A DNA stretch of 64,000 nt from Microbulbifer agarilyticus (GCF_001999945.1 NZ_CP019650.1:868001-932000); one strand, 5' to 3'. Positions 28,911-38,373 are shown, counted from the stretch's first letter. Program-made: numbers and translations. The notes: generated by a model not told the origin, from the letters alone.

Positions 28911-31622
28911 CTAGCCGACGGCGACTGCGAGGTTGGTATTGAGCAGTGCGGAGATCTCCGGCTTGCAGGAGCCGCAGTTGGTTCCGCAGCCCAGTAGCTC
29001 ACCCAGTTCGTCCACCGAGGCGGCGCCCTCTGCAATAGCGGTTTCGATTTCTTTACGGGAGACCTGTAGGCAGGTGCATACCATCTGGGCACCGGCAGGT
29101 ACGTCGTGCAGAAGTTTTGCGGGTGCGTCGGGTAGTGGCTCCAGTAGCGCATTCTCAAGTGTCTTGCGGTCTGGCAGGGAGTGCCATTCGGCGCTGGTGA
29201 ATACCAGGAATTCCATTTGCTCGCTGTGCAGTAGCCAGCGTTCACCACTGGGTAATTGCAGCTGCTTGCGATTGAGTTGTTTGTCGCTGAGCTTAAACAG
29301 TTTGTCGGCGAGCGCTTGCCAGTCCGGCTGTTTTTTCAGTGCCAGTTCGAAGCGGTAGCCGCCTTCAACCGGTACCCGGTACCAGTGGAGAATGGTTTCA
29401 AACAGTTTGGCTTCGCCAATTTGCAGGCGGCTGTGTAGTTCTTCTGCGGCTTCGGTGCGCAATAACAGGCATGCGTAGCTGTGTGCGGTGAGCGGCTCCA
29501 TATTGACCGCGACCTGTTTTAATTCCGGTTGCCCCGAGAACGGGTCGGTATAGGGAATGGCCAGGGCGCTGACGGTGGCGTTGTGGGCGAGGCTGTCGCT
29601 CCAGTGAATGGGCGCGAACAGTTGACCGGGTTTCTGGCTGGGGGTGACTCTGGCGCGGCCGAAGAACTGGCCTTTTTCGCTTTCCACACGGACCAGCTGT
29701 TCATCCTGAATACCAAATTTTTCCGCTTCCTGCGGATGCACGTGAAGTTCTGGGGCCTCGCTGTGGTCCAGTAGTTGGCGTGCGCGGCCGGTGCGGGTCA
29801 TGGTGTGCCACTGGTCGCGCAAGCGGCCGCTGTTTAATACCAGTGGGTATTCGTCGCGGGTTTCCTGCTTTGGGCTCTGTGGCTGTACGGCAACAAAACG
29901 GGCGCGTCCATTGGGGGTGTAGAAATCGCCATCGCTAAACAGGCGCGCAGTGCCCTGTGGGTTGTCTGCGTTTACTGGCCACTGTACCGGGGTGAAGAAG
30001 TCGTATTCGTGGTCGCTGATATTGGCCAGCGCGGAGATATCAAACGCGCGACGGGCCTGTTCGCGGTTGTTTTCAAAACCGGAAAGCGCGGCGTGTTCGC
30101 GGAAAATATCGGCGGGCGACTGGAAGTCGAAGGCTTCACTGAAGCCCAGGCGTTTTGCTACATCACAGATAATTTCCCAATCGTGGCGGGCTTCGCCGGG
30201 TTTGGGGAGGAAGCCTTTCTGGCGGGACACGCGGCGTTCGGAGTTGGTAACGGTACCGGTTTTCTCGCCCCAGGTTGTGGCGGGTAGGAGTAGGTCGGCA
30301 CAGCGTGCGGTATCGGTATCGCCAACACAGTCGGAAACAATGACGGTGGGGCAGTTCTTCAGTGCATTTGCGACGCGGCGTGCGTCCGGCATGCTCACCG
30401 CCGGATTGGTGGCCATAATCCATACGGCTTTGATTTGACCGCTTTCCACTGCATTAAACAGCTCAACCGCTTTCAGGCCCGGCCCTTGGGCCATGTTACT
30501 GGCATTCCAGAAGCGACCGACACGGTCGATATTCTCTTCGGTAAAGTCCATGTGCGCGGCGAGCATGTTCGCCAGCCCGCCGACTTCACGCCCACCCATG
30601 GCATTGGGTTGCCCGGTGATGGAGAAGGGGCCGCAGCCCGGCTTGCCAATACGGCCGGTGGCCAGGTGGCAATTGATAATGGTGTTGTTCTTGTCGGTGC
30701 CGGTACTGGACTGGTTGACGCCCTGTGAATAAAAGCTGATGGCTTTTTCGGTATTGCGGAACAGCTCGTAGAATTCGAGAAGCTGTTCCAGTTCGACGCT
30801 GCAATGGTCTGCGACTTTTTCGGGGGTCCACTCTGCGGCGGCGTATAGTGCGTCGGTAAAGTTTTCGGTGTGGTTGTCGATAAACGCCTGATCAAGGGCA
30901 CCGAACTCGGTGAGGTAGTGGAGCAGTCCATTAAACAGAGCGGCATCACTGCCCGGGGAAATGGCCAGGTGCAGGTCTGCCATTTCGCTGGTGGCGCTGC
31001 CGCGAGGGTCGACGACCACAAGCTTGGCTTTACTCGCCTGCATACGTTGGAACAGGATCGGATGGGTCCAGGCGGCGTTGGAACCGATCAGTACCACCAG
31101 TTCTGCCTCGTCGAGATCTTCGTAGTTACAGGGTACCGCGTCTGCGCCCAGCGAGCGCTTGTAGGCGGCAACCGCAGAAGACATGCACAGGCGCGAATTG
31201 GTATCGACGTTGGCGGTGCCCACATACCCCTTCATCAGTTTGTTGGCAACGTAATAGTCTTCGGTCAGCAGCTGGCCGGACAGGTAGAAGGCCACTGAGT
31301 CCGGGCCGTGCGCATCGATTGTCTCGCGCAGTTTCGTAGCGGCAAAATTCAGTGCGGTGTCCCATTCACACTCTTCGCCATGCAGTTGTGGCTTCAACAG
31401 GCGCCCGTGGTTTCCCAGCGTGTCCGCAAGGGAAGACCCCTTTACACAAAGTTTACCTTTGTTGGCTGGATGCTGATCGTCTCCCTGGATTCGGATCACA
31501 TCTTCTTCGCCACCTTGATTGTCAGGGGTGGTTTCCCTGGTTGCGGCGACTCCACATCCCACGCCGCAATAGGGGCAGGTGGTACAGGATCTATGGGCGC
31601 TAAACAGCTCTGTTAATGCCAT
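28911..31622 (-). CDS. nasA: Assimilatory nitrate reductase catalytic subunit
   Basis: A cytoplasmic 903-residue molybdopterin oxidoreductase reducing nitrate to nitrite. The N-terminal [4Fe-4S] motif is C16-C19-C23 with C59 (CPYCGVGC, KLCVKG). The bis-MGD domains follow (NVDTNSRLCMSSAVAAYKRSLG with the likely Mo-ligand cysteine, WIMATNPAVSMPDARR, TNSERRVSRQKG). A C-terminal BFD-like [2Fe-2S] domain (VCTCLQVSRKEI, LGCGTNCGSC) is the feature of NasA/NasC forms that take electrons directly. No signal peptide, as expected. nirD lies 20 bp upstream and moeA downstream. Confidence 0.96.
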   Translation of the reverse strand: MALTELFSAHRSCTTCPYCGVGCGVAATRETTPDNQGGEEDVIRIQGDDQHPANKGKLCVKGSSLADTLGNHGRLLKPQLHGEECEWDTALNFAATKLRETIDAHGPDSVAFYLSGQLLTEDYYVANKLMKGYVGTANVDTNSRLCMSSAVAAYKRSLGADAVPCNYEDLDEAELVVLIGSNAAWTHPILFQRMQASKAKLVVVDPRGSATSEMADLHLAISPGSDAALFNGLLHYLTEFGALDQAFIDNHTENFTDALYAAAEWTPEKVADHCSVELEQLLEFYELFRNTEKAISFYSQGVNQSSTGTDKNNTIINCHLATGRIGKPGCGPFSITGQPNAMGGREVGGLANMLAAHMDFTEENIDRVGRFWNASNMAQGPGLKAVELFNAVESGQIKAVWIMATNPAVSMPDARRVANALKNCPTVIVSDCVGDTDTARCADLLLPATTWGEKTGTVTNSERRVSRQKGFLPKPGEARHDWEIICDVAKRLGFSEAFDFQSPADIFREHAALSGFENNREQARRAFDISALANISDHEYDFFTPVQWPVNADNPQGTARLFSDGDFYTPNGRARFVAVQPQSPKQETRDEYPLVLNSGRLRDQWHTMTRTGRARQLLDHSEAPELHVHPQEAEKFGIQDEQLVRVESEKGQFFGRARVTPSQKPGQLFAPIHWSDSLAHNATVSALAIPYTDPFSGQPELKQVAVNMEPLTAHSYACLLLRTEAAEELHSRLQIGEAKLFETILHWYRVPVEGGYRFELALKKQPDWQALADKLFKLSDKQLNRKQLQLPSGERWLLHSEQMEFLVFTSAEWHSLPDRKTLENALLEPLPDAPAKLLHDVPAGAQMVCTCLQVSRKEIETAIAEGAASVDELGELLGCGTNCGSCKPEISALLNTNLAVAVG

Positions 31623-31642
31623 CTTCGACTGCTTATTTGTTG

Positions 31643-31999
31643 TTATTGATCGACCTGAATCAGTACGTCATCGCCATCGAAAGCGACAGGGTAGACCGCG
31701 AGCTGGATAGCTTCTTCTTCCAGACACTGGCCATCGGTCAGTCGATAGTGTTGTTTGTACAGCGGCGATGCCACGGTGACTTCACCATCGATTTCCGCAA
31801 CAAGACCGCGGCCAATAACACCGGCTTTGGCGACAGGATCCCAGTTATCGATCGCGAATAACTGGGGTTCCTGTTCGGGTAAAAAAAACAGGGCAATCTG
31901 TCGATCGCCCACAAGAGCGCACACTCCGGAATCGGCTACAAGATCTGATCGCTTGCAGACTTGCAGCCACTCGGTGCGGGTTATGGCAACTTCGCTCAT
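31643..31999 (-). CDS. nirD: Nitrite reductase (NADH) small subunit
   Basis: A 118-residue Rieske-fold protein of the NirD type that partners NirB. The fold residues LFFLPEQEPQLFAIDNWDPVAKAGVIGRGLV and VASPLYKQHYRLTDGQCLEEE are typical; the Cys-His iron-sulfur ligands of true Rieske proteins are absent, as in other NirD. ATG 31999 follows TGGAGAAC. It lies between nirB (73 bp) and nasA (20 bp), consistent with one nirB-nirD-nasA transcript. Confidence 0.94.
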   Translation of the reverse strand: MSEVAITRTEWLQVCKRSDLVADSGVCALVGDRQIALFFLPEQEPQLFAIDNWDPVAKAGVIGRGLVAEIDGEVTVASPLYKQHYRLTDGQCLEEEAIQLAVYPVAFDGDDVLIQVDQ

Positions 32000-32072
32000 T
32001 TCGGTTCTCCACAATGGTATGGAAAGAATAGGGTTATGAAATCTTCAACGCTGTTTACTAATGTGAGCCGGC

Positions 32073-34601
32073 TTATGCCGGCTCTGCGATCTTGACGATC
32101 TCTTCTTCGGTAGCTGGGCGACGCTGCTGGCGCTCTTCTACGAATACGATCTTTTCGTCTTTCTCGTCGGTGTTAACGAACTGGCGGAAGCGTTTGAGCA
32201 TTTCCGGGTCGTTGATCGCGGTTTTCCATTCACACTGGTAGGTGCCAACCACGTTGGTCATCTGACGCTCCAGCTCGTCGCAGATGCCCAGCTTGTCCTC
32301 GATCACAACTTCGCGCAGGTAATCGAGACCGCCTTCCAGGTTTTCCAGCCATACAGAGGTACGCTGCAGCTTGTCGGCAGTGCGCACGTAGAACATCAGC
32401 ACGCGGTCGATGTACTTGATCAGGGTGACGTCATCCAGATCGGTCGCGAACAGGTCGGCGTGGCGCGGGCGCATACCGCCGTTACCACATACATACAGGT
32501 TCCAGCCGTTTTCGGTAGCGATCACACCGATGTCTTTGCTCTGTGCTTCCGCACACTCGCGCGTACAGCCAGATACTGCCATTTTGATTTTGTGCGGAGA
32601 GCGCAATCCCTTGTAGCGGTTCTCAACAGTGAGGGCCATGCCCACGCTGTCCTGAACACCAAAGCGACACCAGGTGCTGCCCACGCAGGACTTCACGGTA
32701 CGCAGTGACTTGCCGTAGGCGTGGCCGGTTTCGAAGCCAGCGTCGGTCAGTTCGCGCCAGATCTCTGGCAGCTCTTCCAGGCGGGCGCCAAACAGGTCGA
32801 TACGCTGGCCGCCGGTGATCTTGGTATAGAGGTCGTATTTCTTCGCCACTTCCCCGAGTACGATCAGCTTGTCCGGGGTGATTTCGCCACCGGCAATACG
32901 CGGAACAACGGAGTAGGTGCCGTTCTTCTGCATGTTGGCCATAAACGTATCGTTGGTGTCTTGCAGGCCAACGTGCGGCTTCTCATGAATGTGTTCATTC
33001 CACAGGGAGGCGAAAATTGAGGCTGCAGTGGGCTTACAGATCTCGCAACCCTTGCCAGTGCCGTGTTTTTCCAGCAGTTCTTCAAAGGTTTTGATTTCTT
33101 CCACTTGCACCATGTGGAAGATTTCCTGGCGGGTGTATGGGAAGTGCGGGCATAGGTCGTTATTGACCTCGACACCCAGCGCGGCCAGTTCGGTGTCCAC
33201 AACATTTTTCAGCAGGGCAGCACAGCCACCACAGCCAGTCGCTGCTTTGGTGCAGTCTTTCACTTCACCTACGGAGCAGCAGCCACCCTGAACGGCGCCG
33301 ACGATGTCGCCTTTGCTGACGTTGTGGCAGGAGCAGATGGTGGCTGTATCCGGCAGGGCATCGGCACCCAGAGTTGGTGCGGCGCCATCCAGCGCTGGCA
33401 GGATCAGCTGTTCGGGATGCTCCGGCAGATCCATGTCATTCAAGTGGTATTGCAGCAGAGTGTCGTAGTCGCCGGTGTCTCCGACCAGTACTGCACCGCG
33501 CAGCTTTTTCCCTTCGCTGTCGGTGATCATGCGCTTGTACACGCCGGTCTGCTCATCGACGAAGGTGATCGCGGCTGAACCTTCGGCGCGGCCGTGGGCA
33601 TCCCCGATGGAGCCAACTTCCACGCCCAGGAGCTTCAGCTTGGTGCTCATGTCCGCGCCGTTGAATTCCGCTGCCTCACCACACAACAGGGAGACCGCGG
33701 TGCGCGCCATGGTATAGCCGGGAGCTACCAGGCCGTAGATGAAGTTATTGAACAGGGCACATTCGCCGATGGCGAAAATACTTTTGTCCGAGGTACGGCA
33801 GTTGTTGTCGACAACGATACCGCCACGCTCACCCAACTCGATGCCGGCAGATTTGGCCAAACTGTCTTCAGGGCGGATACCGGCAGAGAAGACAATCAAA
33901 TCGGTATCGAGAGATTTGTCGCCCTTGAAGTTCATGCGCAGGCGGCCGCCGTCCACTTCTTCGATCAGCTCGGTCGCGGTGCTGGTGTGTACAGTTACAC
34001 CCAGCTCTTCAATCTTTTCGCGCAGTAGGTTGGAGCCGCCTTCATCCAGCTGCACAGACATCAGGCCGGGAGCGAATTCCACCACGTGGGCTTCAAGGCC
34101 CAGCTGCTTAAGAGCATTGGCCGCTTCCAGCCCCAGCAGACCGCCACCTACAACTACACCAACCTTACCGTCGTTGGCGGCCGCTTGGATCTTGTCGAGA
34201 TCTTCTAGGGTGCGGTAAACAAAACACTTGCTGTGTTCATGGCCGGGGATTGGCGGTACGAAAGGATAGGAACCGGTGGCGAGCACCAGGTGATCATAGG
34301 TCTCGCTGGCACCGCTGGCAGAGGTGACGATTTTGTTTTCGCGGTCGATGCTTACTGCGGCGTCGTTGAGACGCAGGTCGTAGCCCCATTCGCGATACTG
34401 CTCAACCTTGCCCATCGCCAGATCGTCGGCGGTACGTCCACCGAAGTACTCGGAGAGGTGGACGCGGTCGTAGGCTGGGCGGGGTTCGGCACAAAATACC
34501 AGTACGTCGAACAACTCCCGCTCGGGGCGATTCGCCAGTTGTTCCAGGAAGTGGTGGCCCACCATGCCGTTGCCGATGACGACGATTTTTTGCTTAACCA
34601 T
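32073..34601 (-). CDS. nirB: Nitrite reductase (NADH) large subunit
   Basis: Reduces nitrite to ammonium with NADH. The 842-residue protein has an N-terminal FAD/NADH oxidoreductase domain (VVIGNGMVGHHFLEQL, GVVVGGGLLGLEAANALK), BFD-like [2Fe-2S] segments (ICSCHNVSKGDIV, CTKAATGCGGCAALL) and a C-terminal siroheme/[4Fe-4S] domain with the C-x5-C (SCVGSTWC) and C-x3-C (GCTREC) ligand pairs. Its promoter and structured leader lie in 34602-34806. Confidence 0.97.
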   Translation of the reverse strand: MVKQKIVVIGNGMVGHHFLEQLANRPERELFDVLVFCAEPRPAYDRVHLSEYFGGRTADDLAMGKVEQYREWGYDLRLNDAAVSIDRENKIVTSASGASETYDHLVLATGSYPFVPPIPGHEHSKCFVYRTLEDLDKIQAAANDGKVGVVVGGGLLGLEAANALKQLGLEAHVVEFAPGLMSVQLDEGGSNLLREKIEELGVTVHTSTATELIEEVDGGRLRMNFKGDKSLDTDLIVFSAGIRPEDSLAKSAGIELGERGGIVVDNNCRTSDKSIFAIGECALFNNFIYGLVAPGYTMARTAVSLLCGEAAEFNGADMSTKLKLLGVEVGSIGDAHGRAEGSAAITFVDEQTGVYKRMITDSEGKKLRGAVLVGDTGDYDTLLQYHLNDMDLPEHPEQLILPALDGAAPTLGADALPDTATICSCHNVSKGDIVGAVQGGCCSVGEVKDCTKAATGCGGCAALLKNVVDTELAALGVEVNNDLCPHFPYTRQEIFHMVQVEEIKTFEELLEKHGTGKGCEICKPTAASIFASLWNEHIHEKPHVGLQDTNDTFMANMQKNGTYSVVPRIAGGEITPDKLIVLGEVAKKYDLYTKITGGQRIDLFGARLEELPEIWRELTDAGFETGHAYGKSLRTVKSCVGSTWCRFGVQDSVGMALTVENRYKGLRSPHKIKMAVSGCTRECAEAQSKDIGVIATENGWNLYVCGNGGMRPRHADLFATDLDDVTLIKYIDRVLMFYVRTADKLQRTSVWLENLEGGLDYLREVVIEDKLGICDELERQMTNVVGTYQCEWKTAINDPEMLKRFRQFVNTDEKDEKIVFVEERQQRRPATEEEIVKIAEPA

Positions 34602-34789
34602 AATCTCTGCCGTGATTTACCAGGTTGTACCCGGAGTCTTACCGAGTATTGGTACCTGACATGTTCGACAGAAAAGTGGGGAGCCACAGATGCAGGGAGA
34701 TGCTAAGGCTGCACGGGCTTACCCTCTTCTGTCGAAGAGTGTCAGGCGCCGTTGCCTTGCTAAAAGAATTTCAGATTGTGACTAAAGGT
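34602..34789 (-). promoter_or_regulatory. Structured 5' leader of nirB
   Basis: In the nirB transcript a long stem can form between 34727-34746 and 34655-34673. It is mutually exclusive with two small tandem hairpins on its 5' side: 34744-34757, AGGC/GCCT with six-base loop AACGGC, and 34724-34739, CTCTTC/GAAGAG with loop GACA. The first loop has A1 and G4, the pattern required by ANTAR proteins such as NasT, which is encoded at 40.0-40.6 kb. I see no T-run terminator before the start codon. Confidence 0.5.
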
Positions 34790-34806
34790 ATTCAATCTCT
34801 GTGCCA
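34790..34806 (-). promoter_or_regulatory. Sigma-54-like promoter of nirB
   Basis: The minus-strand sequence TGGCACAGAGATTGAAT has the -24 box TGGCAC and, after five bases, TTGA in place of the consensus TTGC. It matches the site before the nitrate transporter at 15 of 17 bases. A possible NtrC-like site, GCAC-N7-GCGC on the minus strand, lies upstream at 34896-34910. The remaining bases of 34807-34950 show no gene. Confidence 0.55.
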
Positions 34807-34950
34807 ACTTTTGTTGAGCCCGCTGGCACCGGGAAACCGTAGAGTTTTTGTGGTTAATTGGCGTTTTACGAGGGTTGGATGCTGCAAATTGGTGCGCGCT
34901 ACTTCTGTGCGCCCCAGATTGGGACGCGACGATGTACTTTGGTTGCGCGC

Positions 34951-36717
34951 TTAGAGGAAGTACAGCAGGTGGGAGAGTACCGCGAGCACGGCAACGGTTT
35001 GCCAGAAGAGCAATGGGTTGCGCTGGATTAGTGGTGGCTTTTCCGCCGTGTCGAATTTTTTGTTCGGGGTGCGAAGGTCGTGAACAAACTCTGACAGTGC
35101 CGGGTAACGGTTTTTTGGATCTGGCGCGCAGGCCTGACGCAGGGCGCCGTCAATCCATTCCGGAATGTCCTCGCGATATTGCCGCGCGCTGATGTAGCGC
35201 AAACTCGCATAGTTCTTCAGTTGATAGTGGCTGCTGCCGAAACGTTCTTTATATGGGTAGTTTCCAGTCAGCATCTCATACGCAATGACACCGAGGGAGA
35301 ATATATCTGAGCGATGACTGGCGGCGTCACTGAAGAAATACTCCGGCGCGCAATAGTTTTTGCTGCCCGGCGGTGCACTATCCTGGTAGCGCAGTAATTC
35401 CTGCAGACCTGCAGCGTTAGCGCCACCCAAGTCGATCAGCTTCAGGCGCCCTGCCGTATCGATCATGATGTTCTCTGGCTTAAGGTCGCCGTGCACGATT
35501 TCTAATCGTTGCAGGCGGCGCAGGGCGCTTACCAATTGCTCTACCAGGTTACGCACCTGATCCAGTGGCGGCTCAGGGTTGAGTTGCATCCACTGGCGAA
35601 GGTTTTGCCCGTCCACATACTCCATAACGTGGTAGAGAAACTTACGTTGCTTGCGGGGCGGATATATTTGCACGATCGCCGGGTGTTCCAGGCGGCGTCC
35701 TGTCCACTCTTCGGCAATAAAGCGCTCGATATAGGCTGGATCATCACTGAAGTTTTCCGATGGCGCCTTGAGGGCCAATAGCTGCTCAGGTTGACCGTCC
35801 GTATCGGCGTCCATGTCCCGCACTAAATACAGGTAGCTGCGGCTGCTTGCATGCAATTCCTGCAATACTTCGTAGCCGTCAATTTTATTTCCGGGCTGTA
35901 GGGCTGGTGGGAATGGCAGTTGGCTGGTGGCCACCATAACATCGTCCGCCTGCACCGCATCCACCAAATTAACGCGGCACAACGCCAGGCTCAGATTATC
36001 TTTACTGCCATTATCCAGCGCTGCTGCCATCAATGGTTTCGCTGCATCCATTTGATGCCTGATGAGCAGCTCGGTGAATTGGCTTCTTGGCAAAAAGTCG
36101 TGAATGCCGTCGGTGGTAACACAGAAGAGGTCGCCGGCTTCCAGAGGCTCTCGCCGATAGTCCACCTCGATATGCGCATCCATACCGAGCGCACGACTTA
36201 AAAAGGTGCGATCCGGGCCGAGTGCACGGCTGTGATCTCGAGTCAGGCACTCCAGATTACCGTCACGTAACCGGTAAATACGCGAGTCACCGATATGGAT
36301 TAGGTGCGCGGTAGACCCCTTCAAAATCACCGCAGAAAAAGTGGTTAGCCAGCCGCGCTGTACCTCGTCGGCGCCACCACTTTGTCGATACAGCCAGCTA
36401 TTTAGGGCATGAAGCACCCGCGCACTGGCCTGTTTTACCGACCAGGAGTCCGGCGTGCTGTAGTAGTCGGAAATAAAACCGCTGATTGCTGCCCGCGCTG
36501 CCGCACCGCCTGCCTCGGCACTACCAACCCCATCGGCGATTGCCGCTATGGAGCCGCGATAGCGCAAATCGCTACCGGTAGCCCGGTATGCGGCCACGGC
36601 GTCGTCATTGTAAGCGCGCAGCCCGCACTCGGTCGCAGTGGCGAACTCTAGGTTTTCGGAATTGGAGGCTTTTTGATCCGAGTCTGACACAGTAGTGGTT
36701 TCGCAGGTGTGGTTCAA
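34951..36717 (-). CDS. PP2C phosphatase / Ser-Thr kinase fusion with C-terminal membrane anchor
   Basis: A 588-residue bifunctional signalling protein. Residues of roughly 25-255 form a PP2C phosphatase (IAAIADGVGSAEAGG, HIGDSRIYRL, TTDGIHDF, DNLSLALC). Roughly 275-550 form a kinase (LALKAPSEN lysine, HGDLKPENIMID catalytic loop, DLGG in place of DFG, APEYF, SDIFSLGVIAYEMLTG). The end is a membrane segment (LFWQTVAVLAVLSHLLYFL). Its place between the transporter and nirB suggests control of nitrate uptake or reduction by phosphorylation; I recall such fusions in other nitrate assimilation clusters, but the target is not shown by the sequence. Confidence 0.9.
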   Translation of the reverse strand: MNHTCETTTVSDSDQKASNSENLEFATATECGLRAYNDDAVAAYRATGSDLRYRGSIAAIADGVGSAEAGGAAARAAISGFISDYYSTPDSWSVKQASARVLHALNSWLYRQSGGADEVQRGWLTTFSAVILKGSTAHLIHIGDSRIYRLRDGNLECLTRDHSRALGPDRTFLSRALGMDAHIEVDYRREPLEAGDLFCVTTDGIHDFLPRSQFTELLIRHQMDAAKPLMAAALDNGSKDNLSLALCRVNLVDAVQADDVMVATSQLPFPPALQPGNKIDGYEVLQELHASSRSYLYLVRDMDADTDGQPEQLLALKAPSENFSDDPAYIERFIAEEWTGRRLEHPAIVQIYPPRKQRKFLYHVMEYVDGQNLRQWMQLNPEPPLDQVRNLVEQLVSALRRLQRLEIVHGDLKPENIMIDTAGRLKLIDLGGANAAGLQELLRYQDSAPPGSKNYCAPEYFFSDAASHRSDIFSLGVIAYEMLTGNYPYKERFGSSHYQLKNYASLRYISARQYREDIPEWIDGALRQACAPDPKNRYPALSEFVHDLRTPNKKFDTAEKPPLIQRNPLLFWQTVAVLAVLSHLLYFL

Positions 36718-36760
36718 AGTGGTCCTCTCAGTATCGGCAGGGCTGAGATTTATGCGATAA

Positions 36761-36880
36761 GCGGTGTGCCGGAATCCGTTTTCGGGACTGTCTGCGAGAG
36801 GGATCTCGCGGACAAGCCCCCAGGGACGGGCTCACGGCGTGTCTCGAAAATGGATTCCGGCACGCCGCGCCACAAAACTA
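36761..36880 (+). repeat. Dual-hairpin structured repeat, copy 3 (opposite orientation)
   Basis: The outer stem pairs 36761-36788 with 36841-36868 (28 bp; all three imperfect pairs are G-U wobbles on the plus strand). Hairpin A is 36790-36813 (9-bp stem, one G-U, loop AGGGAT). Hairpin B is 36815-36832 (loop AGGGAC if a 2-base bulge is allowed). The 3' flank GCGCCACAAAACTAC resembles that of copies 1 and 2. Outer arms and stem sequences are unrelated to the other copies. It starts 38 bp past the transporter stop codon. Confidence 0.8.
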
Positions 36881-36906
36881 CCTAAGTGGTTACCCCATTA
36901 CCTGAA

Positions 36907-38373
36907 TTAAGCAACGTCGATCAGTGAAACGCTACCATCCGGCATAACCTCGGCCATCTGACCTTCTGGCTCTTCAAGGAATAGCAGGGTAACAAAGCCC
37001 AGTACCGCGGTACCAGCAATCACCAGGAAGAAGGTCTGGTAAGACACCATGCTCAGCACGGTCAGGTAGAACACCGCACCCACATTGCCGTAAGCACCCG
37101 TCATACCAGCGATCTGGCCGGTCAGGCGACGTTTGATCAGCGGTACCACCGCAAACACCGCACCTTCACCGGACTGAACAAAGAAAGAGCACGCCATCGC
37201 CGCAGCTACTGCCAGATACAGCGGCCATTCAGCGTCGATCATACTCATGGTCAGATAGCCCAGCGCCAGGCCCGCAGTCAAAATCAGCAGCGTGCTCTTA
37301 CGACCAAAGCGGTCACTGATCAGGCCGCCGGCAGGGCGGGACATCAGGTTCATAAACGCATATGCGGAAGCCAACAGGCCAGCTTTTACCGGATCGAGAG
37401 TGAAAGTTTCGGAGAAGAACAGCGGCAGCATGGAAACAACCGCCAGCTCGGAACCAAAAGTCGCGAAGTAAAGAATGTTCAGAACCGCAACCTGCTTGAA
37501 CTGATAGCGATGGATCGGCTCTGGCAGTTTTACGAAAATCTCTTTGTTGATGTCGTAACACTTCTTCGCATCAAACGCATACAGAGCGGCGAGAGCCACG
37601 TAAATCACAATAGCGACAGATTGCGCCAGCATACCGACACCGGACGGGGACAATTTCCAGGTAAGCAGTGCCAGTGCCGCATACATAGGCACTTTCATGA
37701 TCAGCAGCAGTACGAAATCCGCAGGGCTGGAAACTTCCATGCCGCCAATTTTTTTCGGCTTGAAGTAGGTACCACCTTTGGGGGTGTCGGTCACGGAGCG
37801 GTAGTAAATCACACTGTAAACCAGCGCAATCGCACCAGTCAGACCCACCGCGTAACGCCAGCCGTCGTCGCCGCCAAACAGCAGTGCGATGGTTGGCAGA
37901 CTCATAGCCGCGGCAGCAGAGCCGAAGTTACCCCAGCCGCCATAGATACCTTCCGCAGTGCCCAGCTGTTTGGCTGGGAACCACTCGGAAACCATGCGAA
38001 TGCCAACTACGAAACCGGCGCCAATGAAGCCCAGCAGGAAGCGGCCAATCGCCGCCGCGGTAAAGCTGTCGGCCAGCGCGAAAATAAAGCAGGGGATACT
38101 GCCGATTGCCAGCAGCAGAGAATACGTCAGCCGCGGACCGTACTTGTCCGTCAACATACCGATAATCACGCGCGCAGGAATGGTTAGCGCGACGTTCAGG
38201 ATCAGCAGGGTTTTTACCTGTTCCGAAGTGAGCGACAGACTGTCGGCAATTGCCATCAATAGTGGTGCATGGTTGAACCAGGCAAAGAAGGTAATAAAGA
38301 AGGCAATCCAGGTGAGGTGCAGTACCCGGATTTTTCCCTTAAAGGAAAATAGGTTTAAGGAGTCACTGGACAT
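36907..38373 (-). CDS. NarK/NasA-type nitrate/nitrite transporter
   Basis: A 488-residue major facilitator with about 12 membrane segments that brings nitrate into the cytoplasm. Typical blocks are [55 protein letters not shown] and [13 protein letters not shown], with the second Gly-rich nitrate signature near [19 protein letters not shown] 38373 starts the frame. It heads the transporter-kinase-nirB side of the cluster and has an attenuator-like leader. Confidence 0.94.
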   Translation of the reverse strand: MSSDSLNLFSFKGKIRVLHLTWIAFFITFFAWFNHAPLLMAIADSLSLTSEQVKTLLILNVALTIPARVIIGMLTDKYGPRLTYSLLLAIGSIPCFIFALADSFTAAAIGRFLLGFIGAGFVVGIRMVSEWFPAKQLGTAEGIYGGWGNFGSAAAAMSLPTIALLFGGDDGWRYAVGLTGAIALVYSVIYYRSVTDTPKGGTYFKPKKIGGMEVSSPADFVLLLIMKVPMYAALALLTWKLSPSGVGMLAQSVAIVIYVALAALYAFDAKKCYDINKEIFVKLPEPIHRYQFKQVAVLNILYFATFGSELAVVSMLPLFFSETFTLDPVKAGLLASAYAFMNLMSRPAGGLISDRFGRKSTLLILTAGLALGYLTMSMIDAEWPLYLAVAAAMACSFFVQSGEGAVFAVVPLIKRRLTGQIAGMTGAYGNVGAVFYLTVLSMVSYQTFFLVIAGTAVLGFVTLLFLEEPEGQMAEVMPDGSVSLIDVA

